Shown: positions 1 to 8,464, counted from the first letter of the stretch. The stretch is 13,526 bases of DNA from UBA493 sp035655435 (GCA_035655435.1 DASRUN010000029.1:1-13526), one strand, 5' to 3'. The notes: generated by a model not told the origin, from the letters alone. A program made the numbers and translations.

Positions 1-1382
1 CCGATTTCTTTTCTAATTCCCTCAATTGTTTCCTCATCAACATCCTCAAAGCCCTCTCTATGAAGTTCTTCTTTGCTCGCATGCCTATTTGCAATAAGTT
101 CTCCAATAGTTGACATATCAATACCGTAAAAGCACGGGCTCCTTATCGGGGGGCAGGAAACACGCATGTGCAATTCTTTTGGCTTGGCTTTTGTTTTAAT
201 ATAATTAACAAGCGCGTGAGAAGTAGAACCTCTAACAATCGAATCATCAACCAAAATAACTTTTTTATCCTTGAGAACGGATTTGTTCAAATTAAATTTT
301 TCTTTTATCCTCGCCAACCTGTCTTTGCTTTCAATAAAAGTTCTTCCCACATATCTGTTTCTTATCAAACCTTCCATTGAGGCAACACCAAGAGTGTGAG
401 CATAAGCATCAGCTGCCGGTTTTGCTGTATCAGGAACAGGGACAACAATCCAATCGTCTCCTTTAACCTCTAATTTTTCCTGCTTTGCAAGCTCGACACC
501 AAGACGCCACCTTGTCTGATACACGGAACGACCATCAATAACGGAAGTTGCGTTTGCAAAGTAAACCCATTCAAACATGCAATGAGCATTTTTTTTGCTT
601 TTAGCATAACGCTTTACTTCCACGTTTCCGTCTTTTACTAAAAGCATTTCTCCCGGTTTCATTGACTGGAAACCATTGTCACTAAGATTTGCAAGCGCAA
701 CACTTTCAGAAGCAGCGCCGATAAAATCATCCGAAAGAGCGTAACACATTGGTCTTATTCCAAAAGGATCGCGCATTGCAGCCATTGTTCCTTCAGCATC
801 AAGGTAAACAATATTATAAGCGCCGTCAAATTTTTCGGAAAGATTTGAAAAAACCTCTTCCATTGGAACTCTTTTATCGCCCAATTGTTCTTTTTCCAAT
901 TGATGCAAAATAACTTCAGTATCAAGATTTCTAACCAAATGATAATTTTTTTTCTGAAGCTCTTCCTTCAATTCAACAAAATTCGCAAGATTTCCGTTGA
1001 ATGCAAATGAAAACCATTTCCATTTCCTTCCATGATGTCTTTCAAAAGGCTGTGCTCCTCCAAGATCATCTCCCCCGGAAGTACTATAACGCAAATGTCC
1101 GATTCCTTTTGAGCCTTCATACCTTTTCATTATGGCTTGAGCTTTTGGTTTTATTTTTGTGGAAAAGGCTTCCGCAACCATTCCCTGTTTTTTAAAAGTA
1201 TCAATTAATTGAGGCCTGTTTTCGTTAAAAGTTGTTATTCCTGCGGCCAATTGGCCTCTATTCTGCATTTGGAGAAGCATTTCGTAAAGATAGTAAGCAG
1301 AGCCGCCAATAGGATATTTTGACATGGGCTTGGGCAGGTAAACTGCGGCAATCCCGCACTCTTCCTTGATCTCACCGGCCAT
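1..1382 (-). CDS. purF: Amidophosphoribosyltransferase PurF (3' end cut by window)
   Basis: Catalyses the first step of de novo purine synthesis: PRPP plus glutamine give 5-phosphoribosylamine. The reverse strand reads 460 codons from ATG 1382 and runs off the left edge, so only the last residues are missing. Seen: MAGEIKEECGIAAV at the start, where Cys9 after a short propeptide would be the glutaminase nucleophile exposed by processing, as in the Bacillus-type enzyme; NRGQLAAGI; GHLRYSTSGG; FNGNLANF (AHNGN in most relatives); and the PRPP loop VILVDDSIVRGSTS near residues 374-387. Cys268 (HCMFEW) and Cys417 (SPCFYGID) match two of the four 4Fe-4S ligands of Bacillus PurF; the other two would lie in the missing C-terminus, so an Fe-S enzyme is likely but not proven. 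The gene diverges from purS, and its start codon lies only 60 bases from the preferred purS start, sharing a TATA-like box. Confidence 0.96.
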   Translation of the reverse strand, partial: MAGEIKEECGIAAVYLPKPMSKYPIGGSAYYLYEMLLQMQNRGQLAAGITTFNENRPQLIDTFKKQGMVAEAFSTKIKPKAQAIMKRYEGSKGIGHLRYSTSGGDDLGGAQPFERHHGRKWKWFSFAFNGNLANFVELKEELQKKNYHLVRNLDTEVILHQLEKEQLGDKRVPMEEVFSNLSEKFDGAYNIVYLDAEGTMAAMRDPFGIRPMCYALSDDFIGAASESVALANLSDNGFQSMKPGEMLLVKDGNVEVKRYAKSKKNAHCMFEWVYFANATSVIDGRSVYQTRWRLGVELAKQEKLEVKGDDWIVVPVPDTAKPAADAYAHTLGVASMEGLIRNRYVGRTFIESKDRLARIKEKFNLNKSVLKDKKVILVDDSIVRGSTSHALVNYIKTKAKPKELHMRVSCPPIRSPCFYGIDMSTIGELIANRHASKEELHREGFEDVDEETIEGIRKEI

Positions 1383-1413
1383 TGAAAACAATAGAATTGG
1401 AAGCAGGAGAGAA

Positions 1414-1419
1414 TTTAAA
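1414..1419. promoter_or_regulatory. Palindromic TTTAAA box shared by purF and purS
   Basis: TTTAAA reads the same on both strands. Its centre is about 26 bases from GTG 1442 (purS, rightward) and about 34 bases from ATG 1382 (purF, leftward, giving a leader of about 8 bases). This fits an archaeal TATA box serving both directions. No other good TATA candidate sits at the right distance for either gene. Inference from spacing only. Confidence 0.45.
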
Positions 1420-1441
1420 CGTTTCTTCCCTGAAAATTGTT

Positions 1442-1912
1442 GTGACCCCTAACCGGAGAGTAGAGGTAACCTTTTCAGACAAAAAACTTGATTCCGGCGG
1501 AATTTCAACTAAAAATGATATTATAGAAGATTTACACATAAAAGAAATAGATTCCGTGAGAACAAGCGAAATATACTATTTCTACTCAAAAATTGATGAA
1601 AAAAAACTTGCCGAAATATCCGAAAAAGTTCTTACAGATCCGCTCACGCAAACATACTCTTTGAAAGGAAATGCAATAAAGGATTTTTCCTGCAGCGTGG
1701 AAATAAAATTGCACGAAGATGTAACAGATAATGTTGGAATTGTGGCACAGGAAGCTGTGGAAGATTTTCTAGGAAAAAAACTAGAAGGAAAAATCAGGGT
1801 TTCGAGAAAATATTATTTTTTCGGAAAAATTACAAAACAAACCGCGGAAAAAATTGCAAAAGAACTTCTTGCGAATTCGGTAATAGAAACATTCGAGGTC
1901 GAGGTAAAATGA
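1442..1912 (+). CDS. purS: FGAM synthase subunit PurS, tandem double-domain form
   Basis: PurS helps channel ammonia between PurQ and PurL in FGAM synthase. Ordinary PurS has about 80 residues; this protein has about 156 and reads as two PurS units in a row. The first ends near DSVRTSEIYYF...KVLTDPLTQTY. The second starts near FSCSVEIKLHEDVTDNVG and ends ELLANSVIETFEVEV. The arrangement resembles the N-terminal region of fused bacterial PurSL proteins and of large PurL, where two PurS-like units are joined. I chose GTG 1442 because it gives a normal PurS beginning (MTPNRRVEVTF) and lies at leaderless distance from TTTAAA 1414. An in-frame TTG at 1382 would add 20 residues and place the start directly over the purF ATG; it remains possible. 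The stop overlaps the purL start (ATGA), so translation is probably coupled. Confidence 0.88.
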   Translation: MTPNRRVEVTFSDKKLDSGGISTKNDIIEDLHIKEIDSVRTSEIYYFYSKIDEKKLAEISEKVLTDPLTQTYSLKGNAIKDFSCSVEIKLHEDVTDNVGIVAQEAVEDFLGKKLEGKIRVSRKYYFFGKITKQTAEKIAKELLANSVIETFEVEVK

Positions 1913-4284
1913 GCGAAATCAAATTGTGCAAACTCGCAAAAAACGAATTGAATTTACTCAGCAAAAAAATGCTTCTCTCGCTTGATGAGAATGAAATGAC
2001 GGAAATACAAAAACACTATCAAAATTTAGGAAGAGAACCGACACAAATTGAACTTGAAACAATCGCACAAACATGGAGTGAACATTGCAAGCACAAAACT
2101 TTTGCCGCAAAAATAATTTACGAAGAAAACGGAAAACCGGAGGAAATAAACTCGCTGTTCAAAACATTCATAAAAAAAGCAACGGAAAAAACAAACAAAA
2201 AATGGCTTGTCTCGGTTTTCTCTGACAATGCCGGAATCATTGAATTCAACAAAGAATACAATATTGCAATGAAAGCAGAAACCCACAATCATCCGAGCGC
2301 ACTCGAACCATACGGCGGCGCAAACACGGGTCTCGGAGGCGTGATAAGAGATATTTTAGGAGTTGGATTGGGAGCAAAGCCGATAGCAAACACGGATGTA
2401 TTCTGCTTTGCAAACCCGGAAATTGATAGTTCAAAAATTCCAAAAGGAGTTTTGCATCCGAAAAGAATTTTCAAAGGAGTTAGAATGGGAGTACGCGATT
2501 ACGGAAACAGAATAGGAATTCCAACCGTGAACGGCGCAATACTTTTTGATGATCGCTATTTGGGAAACCCGCTTGTTTACTGCGGAACAATAGGATTGAT
2601 TCCAAAAGGAATGGAAAAAAAAGAAGCAAAACCAAATGATTTAATTGTAACAATCGGCGGAAGAACAGGAAGAGACGGAATTCACGGAGCCACATTTTCA
2701 AGCGCGGAACTTGATTCAAACGTTCCAAGCAGCGCGGTCCAAATAGGAAATCCAATAGAGGAGAAAAAAATGATGGATGCGCTCCTCAAAGCGCGCGACC
2801 TCAAACTTTACAATGCGGTTACGGATTGCGGAGCGGGAGGATTCTCAAGTGCAATAGGGGAGATGGCATCTGAAATCGGAGCAAAAGTACACCTTGAAAA
2901 GGCGCCGCTCAAATACAAAGGACTGCTTCCATGGGAAATTTGGGTGAGCGAAGCACAGGAAAGAATGATCATCAGCGTGCCGGAAAAAAATTTGAAAAAA
3001 CTATTCGAAATCTGTGAAATTGAGGGAACAGAAGCAACTGTTATTGGAGAGTTCACAGATACAAAGAAATTGGAATTATTTTATGAAGGAAAATCCGTTG
3101 GAGAACTTCCAATGAAATTTTTGCACGAAGGCGTTCCAATAAAAACTTTGAAAGCAAAATGGAAAACAAAAGAAACCCCGGAAAAAATTGAAGAAACAAA
3201 AGATTATGCAAAAACACTCAAACAACTTTTGGGAATGCCAAACATTGCCTCGAAAGAAAAAACAATAAGGCAATATGATCACGAAGTTCAAGGAGGAGTT
3301 GTTGGAAAACCGCTTGTGGGAGAAAATCAAGATGGGCCGGCAGATGCGGCAATTGTAAGACCGATTTTAGATGATTGGAAAGGAATAGTAATCAGCAATG
3401 GAATAAACCCGCTTTACTCGGATCTTGATCCTTACTGGATGGCATGCTCCGCAATAGATGAAGCATTGAGAAACGCTATTTGTGTTGGAGCGGATTTTGA
3501 AAAAATAGCAATTCTTGATAATTTTTCCTGGGGAAACCCTGAAAAAGAAAATGTTCTCGGAGAATTGATAAGAGCATGCAAGGGCTGTTATGATGCTTCA
3601 ATTGAGTTTGGAACGCCGTACATTTCCGGAAAAGATTCGCTTTACAATGAATATACAAATGCAGGCAAAACAATTGCAATTCCCGGAACACTGCTTATTT
3701 CCGCAATGGGAATAATAGAGGATTCGAGGAAAAAAATTTCAATGCCATTCAAAAAAGAAGGGAATGCGATTTACATTTTAGGAGAAACATTTGCGGAACT
3801 TGGGGGATCACACTATGCGAAAATAAATAACACTCTTGGAAAGAATGTTCCGAAAGTAAGATTTGAAAAAGCAAAAAAAATGTTTTCAAAATTAAGCAAA
3901 GCAATGAAAGAACAAAATGCTGATTCCAAAGTAATTGTAAGCGCTCATGATTGCAGCGAAGCAGGAATAGGAGTTACAATAGCAGAAATGTGTTTTTCCG
4001 GAAATAAAGGCGCTGAAATATTCTTGGAAAAAATCCCTCTTGGAGAAAAAATTGAAAGAAATGATGTTGTTCTCTTTTCAGAATCAAACTCCAGGATTAT
4101 TGTGGAAATTGATGCATCTAAAAAAAATGAATTTGAAAAGCAAATGCAAGGAGTTGCATTTGCGGAAATAGGAACTGTTACAACAGGAAAAGCGCTTGTA
4201 GTTAATGGACTGAATGGAAAAATAATAATAAACGAACCAATTGAAAATTTGAAAAAAGCATGGAAAAAAACTTTGGATTGGTGA
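1909..4284 (+). CDS. purL: FGAM synthase large subunit PurL (PurSL-like clade)
   Basis: ATP-dependent conversion of FGAR to FGAM, using ammonia from PurQ, in the cytoplasm. The 791 residues hold two AIRS-like halves. First half: TWSEHC at 55-60 with the catalytic-type His59; ETHNHPSALEPYGGANTG at 124-141 for nucleotide and metal binding; RDYGNRIGIPTVNGA at 196-210; DGIHGATFSSAEL at 256-268; TDCGAGGFSSAIGEMASE at 305-322. Second half: DLDPYWMACSAIDEALRNA at 505-523, SGKDSLYNEY at 573-582 and AHDCSEAGIGVTIAEM at 679-694. The wording of these motifs is closest to bacterial fused PurSL enzymes rather than the Bacillus-type small PurL; this is from memory, not a search. The PurS part is a separate overlapping gene here (ATGA overlap), and purQ follows after 5 bases. 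No truncation or missing key motif is seen. Confidence 0.97.
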   Translation: MSEIKLCKLAKNELNLLSKKMLLSLDENEMTEIQKHYQNLGREPTQIELETIAQTWSEHCKHKTFAAKIIYEENGKPEEINSLFKTFIKKATEKTNKKWLVSVFSDNAGIIEFNKEYNIAMKAETHNHPSALEPYGGANTGLGGVIRDILGVGLGAKPIANTDVFCFANPEIDSSKIPKGVLHPKRIFKGVRMGVRDYGNRIGIPTVNGAILFDDRYLGNPLVYCGTIGLIPKGMEKKEAKPNDLIVTIGGRTGRDGIHGATFSSAELDSNVPSSAVQIGNPIEEKKMMDALLKARDLKLYNAVTDCGAGGFSSAIGEMASEIGAKVHLEKAPLKYKGLLPWEIWVSEAQERMIISVPEKNLKKLFEICEIEGTEATVIGEFTDTKKLELFYEGKSVGELPMKFLHEGVPIKTLKAKWKTKETPEKIEETKDYAKTLKQLLGMPNIASKEKTIRQYDHEVQGGVVGKPLVGENQDGPADAAIVRPILDDWKGIVISNGINPLYSDLDPYWMACSAIDEALRNAICVGADFEKIAILDNFSWGNPEKENVLGELIRACKGCYDASIEFGTPYISGKDSLYNEYTNAGKTIAIPGTLLISAMGIIEDSRKKISMPFKKEGNAIYILGETFAELGGSHYAKINNTLGKNVPKVRFEKAKKMFSKLSKAMKEQNADSKVIVSAHDCSEAGIGVTIAEMCFSGNKGAEIFLEKIPLGEKIERNDVVLFSESNSRIIVEIDASKKNEFEKQMQGVAFAEIGTVTTGKALVVNGLNGKIIINEPIENLKKAWKKTLDW
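4280..4284 (+). promoter_or_regulatory. Shine-Dalgarno GGTGA fixing the purQ start
   Basis: GGTGA ends exactly with the purL stop codon and stands 5 bases before ATG 4290. The same GGTGA-N5-ATG layout precedes the PEP carboxylase and SWIM genes. It supports ATG 4290 over the upstream in-frame ATG 4260 or GTG 4281. Confidence 0.6.
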
Positions 4285-4289
4285 AAAAA

Positions 4290-5030
4290 ATGAAAGCAAT
4301 TGTTTTGAGAACCGCCGGATCGAATTGCGATGCTGAAACCGTGTTCGCGCTCAAAAAAGCCGGGTTTGATGCGGAAAATGTTCATATAAATGAACTTATC
4401 AGCGGAATGAAAAAACTTGAAGATTATAGATTGTTAGCAGTTCCGGGTGGATTCAGTGCCGGAGATTATTTGGGTTCCGGAAAAGTGTTTGCAAACAAAA
4501 TAATGTACAAACTCAAAAGCGAGGTTCCGGAATTCGTTGAAAGAGGAAATCTTTGCATTGGACTTTGCAATGGTTTTCAGGTTCTTGCAAAAGCAGGAAT
4601 ACTCCCGGGATTTCAAAACAATTACAATGAACAATTAATCAGCGTAACCCTGAATGAACCCCTTGGATTCAAATGCATTTGGGTGAAACTCAAGGCACAG
4701 AAATCAAACTGCGCTTTTACCGAAGGAATAACAGAACTTGATGTTCCAATAGCACATGGAGAAGGAAGATTCATAACCAAAAATAAAGAGGTTCTTGAAA
4801 GGCTTTACAAACACAAGCAAATTGTATTCAAATACGAAAACAACCCGAATGGATCGCAGGATGATATTGCGGCAATCTGCGACGAAACAGGAAGAGTATT
4901 TGCATTAATGCCACACCCTGAAAGAAATCTTTTCGGAATCAACAAACCTAATTCTGCATTCGGAAAAATAAACGAAACTGGGGAAGGATTGAAGATATTC
5001 AAAAACGCATACGATTATTTGAAAAAATGA
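4290..5030 (+). CDS. purQ: FGAM synthase glutaminase subunit PurQ
   Basis: Class I glutamine amidotransferase that releases ammonia from glutamine for PurL. From ATG 4290 the protein has 246 residues, slightly long for PurQ (about 220-260). Seen: MKAIVLRTAGSNCD at the N-terminus; VPGGFSAGDYLGSGK, the oxyanion-loop region; GLCNGFQVL with nucleophile Cys93; PIAHGEGRF; and PHPERN with His209 and Glu211 completing the triad. It starts 5 bases after the purL stop with a GGTGA ribosome site overlapping that stop, so purS-purL-purQ is one translationally coupled unit. A TTTAAAAA stretch just after the stop probably belongs to the next gene. Identification is firm; only the exact start (4260, 4281 or 4290) is a choice. 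Confidence 0.96.
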   Translation: MKAIVLRTAGSNCDAETVFALKKAGFDAENVHINELISGMKKLEDYRLLAVPGGFSAGDYLGSGKVFANKIMYKLKSEVPEFVERGNLCIGLCNGFQVLAKAGILPGFQNNYNEQLISVTLNEPLGFKCIWVKLKAQKSNCAFTEGITELDVPIAHGEGRFITKNKEVLERLYKHKQIVFKYENNPNGSQDDIAAICDETGRVFALMPHPERNLFGINKPNSAFGKINETGEGLKIFKNAYDYLKK

Positions 5031-5080
5031 AAGAGTTTAAAAAAAGAGAATTACACAGGAAAAGGTTCTGTTGATAAAAA

Positions 5081-5659
5081 ATGCTAATACGAATCCCGCG
5101 CCATTTACAAACAAAACGAGTTCAGGACAGGAATCCTTTAGTTAACCTTCGAGCAACAAGAGGATTTAATGATAACCCGCATTTACCGTATGTTGGAATA
5201 TTTGCAAAAGGGCGAAGGATAGGTTTTTGCACTAGAGGACATAGAAAGATTGCACAGGCTCACAGAGGCAAAGGATATTTTGAACAGGCACTCGCACATT
5301 TGGAAGAAATAGAAAAACATATTTTTGAAGAGGGGTTCTTTGAAGAATACACACAAATACTTATTGAAGAATTAATAACAAACACCCCTTATGCAAGATT
5401 TGAAACACGAAATGCAAGAAACGCGATCAGCACACAAATTGAAAAAGCCCACATTGATTTTACCACACTTCCGGAAATACGGGAAAGAATGATCGGAGAA
5501 GGTTATAGGACACACAAATCAACAATTGATTTTCTTCGGAGAATGGGATTTAAAGGAAACGCCGCGGAAGCCGAGATAAGCAAATTTATTATAGACAATA
5601 AATCTAAGCTGAAAGATAAAGCAGTTTATCTTCTCATAAAGCCGATTAAACAAAACTAA
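5081..5659 (+). CDS. Unrecognised conserved protein, paralogue of the gene at 8465
   Basis: A 192-residue basic soluble protein; I do not recognise the family. It has a clear paralogue 2.8 kb downstream (8465-8968). Shared landmarks: YV...G..(I/V)GF..RGHR (RGHR at 52-55), an RG..F..AL...EE.E..IF..G.F.EY helical block (62-90), an HID(F/Y)T motif at 124-128, a GYR-(T/P)-(H/T)K block at 141-146, and a final hydrophobic strand (AVYLLIK) at 181-187. An extra N-terminal stretch of about 15 residues rich in Arg is absent from the paralogue. No signal peptide or membrane segment is visible. RGKGYFEQAL looks a little like the acetyl-CoA loop of GNAT acetyltransferases, and RMGFKG like their C-terminal GF, but the fold order is not convincing. 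Its stop overlaps the convergent PEP carboxylase stop by 3 bases. TTTAAAAA at 5036-5043 may be its TATA box. Confidence 0.8.
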   Translation: MLIRIPRHLQTKRVQDRNPLVNLRATRGFNDNPHLPYVGIFAKGRRIGFCTRGHRKIAQAHRGKGYFEQALAHLEEIEKHIFEEGFFEEYTQILIEELITNTPYARFETRNARNAISTQIEKAHIDFTTLPEIRERMIGEGYRTHKSTIDFLRRMGFKGNAAEAEISKFIIDNKSKLKDKAVYLLIKPIKQN

Positions 5660-7116
5660 CCCAAAAATCCCCTTTTATCTGCGGCACGCATTATGTTTTC
5701 CTTGAGAGAAGTGTAATTTTTTTCCTTGAACGCCTTGAAAGCATTTGAAGTGAATTTTCTGTGATCTATGTTAACTTCGAAGTCCTTGAACAATTCCTTG
5801 ACTTTCTTTTTCAATTCATCGGAAAGCAAAGGACTTGAATCGTTGTAATACACAAGCGCGTCCCTCAAATCCAATTCAATATTCGGATAAAATTCCCTTA
5901 ATTCCTCAAACTCTGAAGCGCTCAAAGCATTCAACCCCAAGATTTCAGGCGGAACGCCGATGGAATAAAGTGCAGCCGCAAACTTTATCGCACGCGGCAA
6001 AAAAATTCCCTTTAATTCGCGCGAATAACCAAACAAGCCAATGTGCAATTTTCTTTTTCTCCTTTCAGGAACAAACTTCGCAAGATCATTAATAACAGGA
6101 GCAAGCTTTACGATTTCCTTCCTGTATTCCGCAGAATACTTGTCCACAATCTTCATTGCTTTTTTTTGGTCAAATTCTTTCTGCTTTGACTTTGTTCTTT
6201 CATTCAAAATTTTTACCGCATTTTCAACATCATGCGGTTCATTGTCATACTTGAAAGACGATTGAATGGAAAAAGTGTGAACGCTCGAATAGCCTTTTGC
6301 AACACGCTCTGCGGTTTGCGGGCGCATATTGCCTCTAAAAGGAGCCGAACCAACACCAATAATCGGGTAAATTTTTACACCGGTTTCCTCCTCCACATTT
6401 TGGAGCTTCTGCAAGGCAATTTTGTTGAACAAAACCGCACTCAAAGAACCGTAATTTAATGCCGGATCTGAACGTGCGAGGAAAACTCTTTGCGATTCCA
6501 AATCTTTATCGGATAAATACTCTTTTGTGATATTATCCACGTTCAAAAACTGTTCTCTATCTTCGAAAAGCGGAATAACATTAATTGTTTCCGGCCTGAA
6601 AACACCAATCCAGTCTGAAATCTTTTTTCCAGAACCGTTTAATTCCTTATTCTGTTTTCCTGCAACAAAATTTTTGTAATACTTGTAAACCAAATCCGCG
6701 GATTCCGCGCTTTGACACATAGGAAGAATAACCTCAAAAATCGGGCTAACATCTCTTCCATAAACAAGCTTTGCCGCATCAAATGAACGAGGAATGCTTT
6801 CCAATGTTTCAAGCAAAATCTTCGCTTCCGCTTTTTCTACATCAGGGTTTGGAACGCGCATTGTGAGGAAAACATCCTCTCCCAAAACTTTTTCCTTGAA
6901 AAAAGATTCATATTTTGTCAAAAGTTTTTTAACAACAAAATTGTCAACTTCTTTTCCTTCAGAATCCCACATCTGTTCTGTGCACCCAAGATGCGAGAAT
7001 GCATAGTATGCTTCCTGGATTTCGTCTTCTCCTCCAAGTTCGGGGCTTTCCGCAAAAAACGGCAGCCTAACATTATCAGGATGTTGAGTGCTCATTGTTT
7101 TTGGAATTTTTTTCAT
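5656..7116 (-). CDS. ppcA: Archaeal-type phosphoenolpyruvate carboxylase
   Basis: Adds bicarbonate to PEP to give oxaloacetate and phosphate, an anaplerotic step. The protein has 486 residues from ATG 7116, the normal size of the short archaeal family (about 490-530). Family landmarks: KIPKTMSTQHPDNV at the start, GGEDEIQEAYYAFSHLGC, MWDSEGKEVDNFVVKKLLTKYE, FLTMRVPNPDVEKAEAKI, ETLESIPRSFDAA, PIFEVILPMCQSAE, and a catalytic-type GSAPFRGNMRPQTAERVAKGY block followed by VHTFSIQSSFKYD. The start is set by GGTGA five bases upstream; the in-frame GTG at 7125 is unlikely. It lies 24 bases after the aminotransferase stop and is probably co-transcribed with it. Product oxaloacetate is a direct amino acceptor for aspartate, which the nearby purine pathway consumes. 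The stop codon interlocks with that of the convergent gene at 5659. Confidence 0.97.
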   Translation of the reverse strand: MKKIPKTMSTQHPDNVRLPFFAESPELGGEDEIQEAYYAFSHLGCTEQMWDSEGKEVDNFVVKKLLTKYESFFKEKVLGEDVFLTMRVPNPDVEKAEAKILLETLESIPRSFDAAKLVYGRDVSPIFEVILPMCQSAESADLVYKYYKNFVAGKQNKELNGSGKKISDWIGVFRPETINVIPLFEDREQFLNVDNITKEYLSDKDLESQRVFLARSDPALNYGSLSAVLFNKIALQKLQNVEEETGVKIYPIIGVGSAPFRGNMRPQTAERVAKGYSSVHTFSIQSSFKYDNEPHDVENAVKILNERTKSKQKEFDQKKAMKIVDKYSAEYRKEIVKLAPVINDLAKFVPERRKRKLHIGLFGYSRELKGIFLPRAIKFAAALYSIGVPPEILGLNALSASEFEELREFYPNIELDLRDALVYYNDSSPLLSDELKKKVKELFKDFEVNIDHRKFTSNAFKAFKEKNYTSLKENIMRAADKRGFLG

Positions 7117-7121
7117 TTTTT

Positions 7122-7126
7122 TCACC
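7122..7126 (-). promoter_or_regulatory. Shine-Dalgarno GGTGA of the PEP carboxylase gene
   Basis: On the reverse strand GGTGA stands 5 bases before ATG 7116, in the short gap after the aminotransferase gene. It decides between ATG 7116 and the GTG at 7125, which is part of the ribosome site itself. Confidence 0.6.
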
Positions 7127-7140
7127 AGAAAAATTCAATT

Positions 7141-8334
7141 TCAATAGTTCTTTTTAATGAAACCCTCAATCAGGTTAAATGCCTCATCCAAAGTTTTTTC
7201 AGGAGGCAAAAAAACCATTCTAAAGTGATGAGTTCCTTCCTTTTGGCCGAAACCCTCTCCATGAGTGACAAGAACCCCGGTTTCGCGTAGCAATTTAAGC
7301 ACAAATTCCTTGTCGGATTTTATTTTCAGAGAAATTTTTGGAAAAAGATAAAACGAACCCTTTGCATTCACGGTTGATAAACCCCTTATTTCCGAAATAC
7401 GCTTGTACGCAAAATCCCTTCTTTTCTTTAATTTTGAAATCATTTTTGGAATATGATCTTGGGGGCCGTTCAAAGCAGCCTCTATTGCAATCTGCGCCAT
7501 TCCGGAATTTGTCAGGCGCAATCTGCATAATCTTTTAATTGCTTCAAAATATTCATCCAATTTTCCATCTGAATCCTGTTTGTAAATCCAACCGCCCCTG
7601 AATCCCGGAGCCATATAATTCTTTGAAATGCAACCCAAAGAGATAACAGGAACTTCTTTTGCAACAGAAGCAATGGAAGAAAATGATCCTTCGTAAATTA
7701 TTTGATCGTAGGTTTCGTCGCATATAATGGGCAAATTATTTTCAGCAGCAACTTGAACTACATCTTTCAAATTGGATTTGGAGAGAAGACCCCCGGTTGG
7801 ATTTCCCGGATTAATGAGAACAATGGCCTTTGATTTTGAATTAATTTTTTTTTCCAAATCAGGAACGTTAACCTGCCAATCGTTTTCCTCATCCAATTCA
7901 TATTCATTTGCAATTGCTTCCAAAAAAACAAGTTCGCCGTTGTAAACAGAATAACCCGGTTTTGGGAGTAAAATGTTTTCGCCGCGATCAAGAAGAGAAT
8001 CAAGCAAAATTTTTATTGCTTCCCCGCCGCCGACAAAATTTACAACATCCTCTTTTGAAACATTCTTTGCCCCAACTTTTTTTGCATATGAAGCAACTGC
8101 AGCTCTTGCATTATCAGAACCAAGTGCATTTGTGTATGATTCGGCCTCTCTTTTGCGTTCATTAATAAGTTCCCATAAATGAAAAGGAGCTCTAAAATCA
8201 AAAGGAATCGGATCTCCTGTATTTAGGTACAATACTTTCTTCCCGCCTTTTTCGACTCCCTGTGCAACCGGCACAAGATCCCTATTAGCGTGGCGAACAT
8301 TCAATGTTCTCTGCGCGGGAACAACGGTTTTCAT
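7141..8334 (-). CDS. Class I PLP aminotransferase, alanine aminotransferase-like
   Basis: Fold-type I PLP transaminase of 397 residues from ATG 8334. The sequence closely follows the archaeal alanine aminotransferase pattern as I recall it: LNTGDPIPFDF near the N-terminus, INPGNPTGG at 174-182, CDETYDQIIYEG with Asp206 for the PLP pyridine nitrogen, SKNYMAPGFRGGW with PLP Lys238 and phosphate-binding Arg246, and HFRMVFLPP near the C-terminus carrying the substrate-carboxylate Arg. Likely reaction: alanine plus 2-oxoglutarate to pyruvate plus glutamate; an aspartate or broad-specificity role cannot be excluded, and the operon with PEP carboxylase would suit oxaloacetate transamination. The start is chosen from a TATA-like ATTTAAGA 26-30 bases upstream (near-leaderless); an in-frame TTG at 8355 would add seven residues. 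Confidence 0.93.
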   Translation of the reverse strand: MKTVVPAQRTLNVRHANRDLVPVAQGVEKGGKKVLYLNTGDPIPFDFRAPFHLWELINERKREAESYTNALGSDNARAAVASYAKKVGAKNVSKEDVVNFVGGGEAIKILLDSLLDRGENILLPKPGYSVYNGELVFLEAIANEYELDEENDWQVNVPDLEKKINSKSKAIVLINPGNPTGGLLSKSNLKDVVQVAAENNLPIICDETYDQIIYEGSFSSIASVAKEVPVISLGCISKNYMAPGFRGGWIYKQDSDGKLDEYFEAIKRLCRLRLTNSGMAQIAIEAALNGPQDHIPKMISKLKKRRDFAYKRISEIRGLSTVNAKGSFYLFPKISLKIKSDKEFVLKLLRETGVLVTHGEGFGQKEGTHHFRMVFLPPEKTLDEAFNLIEGFIKKNY

Positions 8335-8360
8335 GGCAATTAAAGGATGCCACAATTAAT

Positions 8361-8368
8361 TCTTAAAT
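8361..8368 (-). promoter_or_regulatory. TATA-like box of the aminotransferase-PEP carboxylase operon
   Basis: Reverse strand ATTTAAGA, centred about 30 bases upstream of ATG 8334, predicts a start of transcription 4-5 bases before the ATG. No Shine-Dalgarno is seen there, matching a leaderless lead gene. Confidence 0.45.
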
Positions 8369-8434
8369 CGAATTACAAATGACCTTAAAAACGAATTTTG
8401 CATCTAAATTGAGCCAGGAAAAGAGCGGAAAAGA

Positions 8435-8445
8435 TTTAACTAAAT
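8435..8445 (+). promoter_or_regulatory. TATA-like box of the gene at 8465
   Basis: TTTAACTAAAT centred near 8440, about 25 bases before ATG 8465, predicts a leaderless transcript. The out-of-frame ATG at 8461 leads to a stop after five codons. Confidence 0.4.
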
Positions 8446-8464
8446 AAAGAGTAAAATTGTATGA

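Noticed and set aside
168..380. Open frame on the + strand
   Set aside because: Lies opposite the PRPP-binding region of purF; the Phe/Asn-rich protein is typical of an antisense shadow of an A-rich gene.
3945..4385. 146-codon open frame on the - strand across the purL/purQ junction
   Set aside because: Overlaps two firmly identified genes on the other strand, and its Phe/Ser-rich sequence shows no motif.
5081..5659. GNAT acetyltransferase assignment for the paralogue pair
   Set aside because: RGKG and GF match only loosely, the paralogue lacks a clean acetyl-CoA loop (VRGQK), and the strand order cannot be confirmed by eye.
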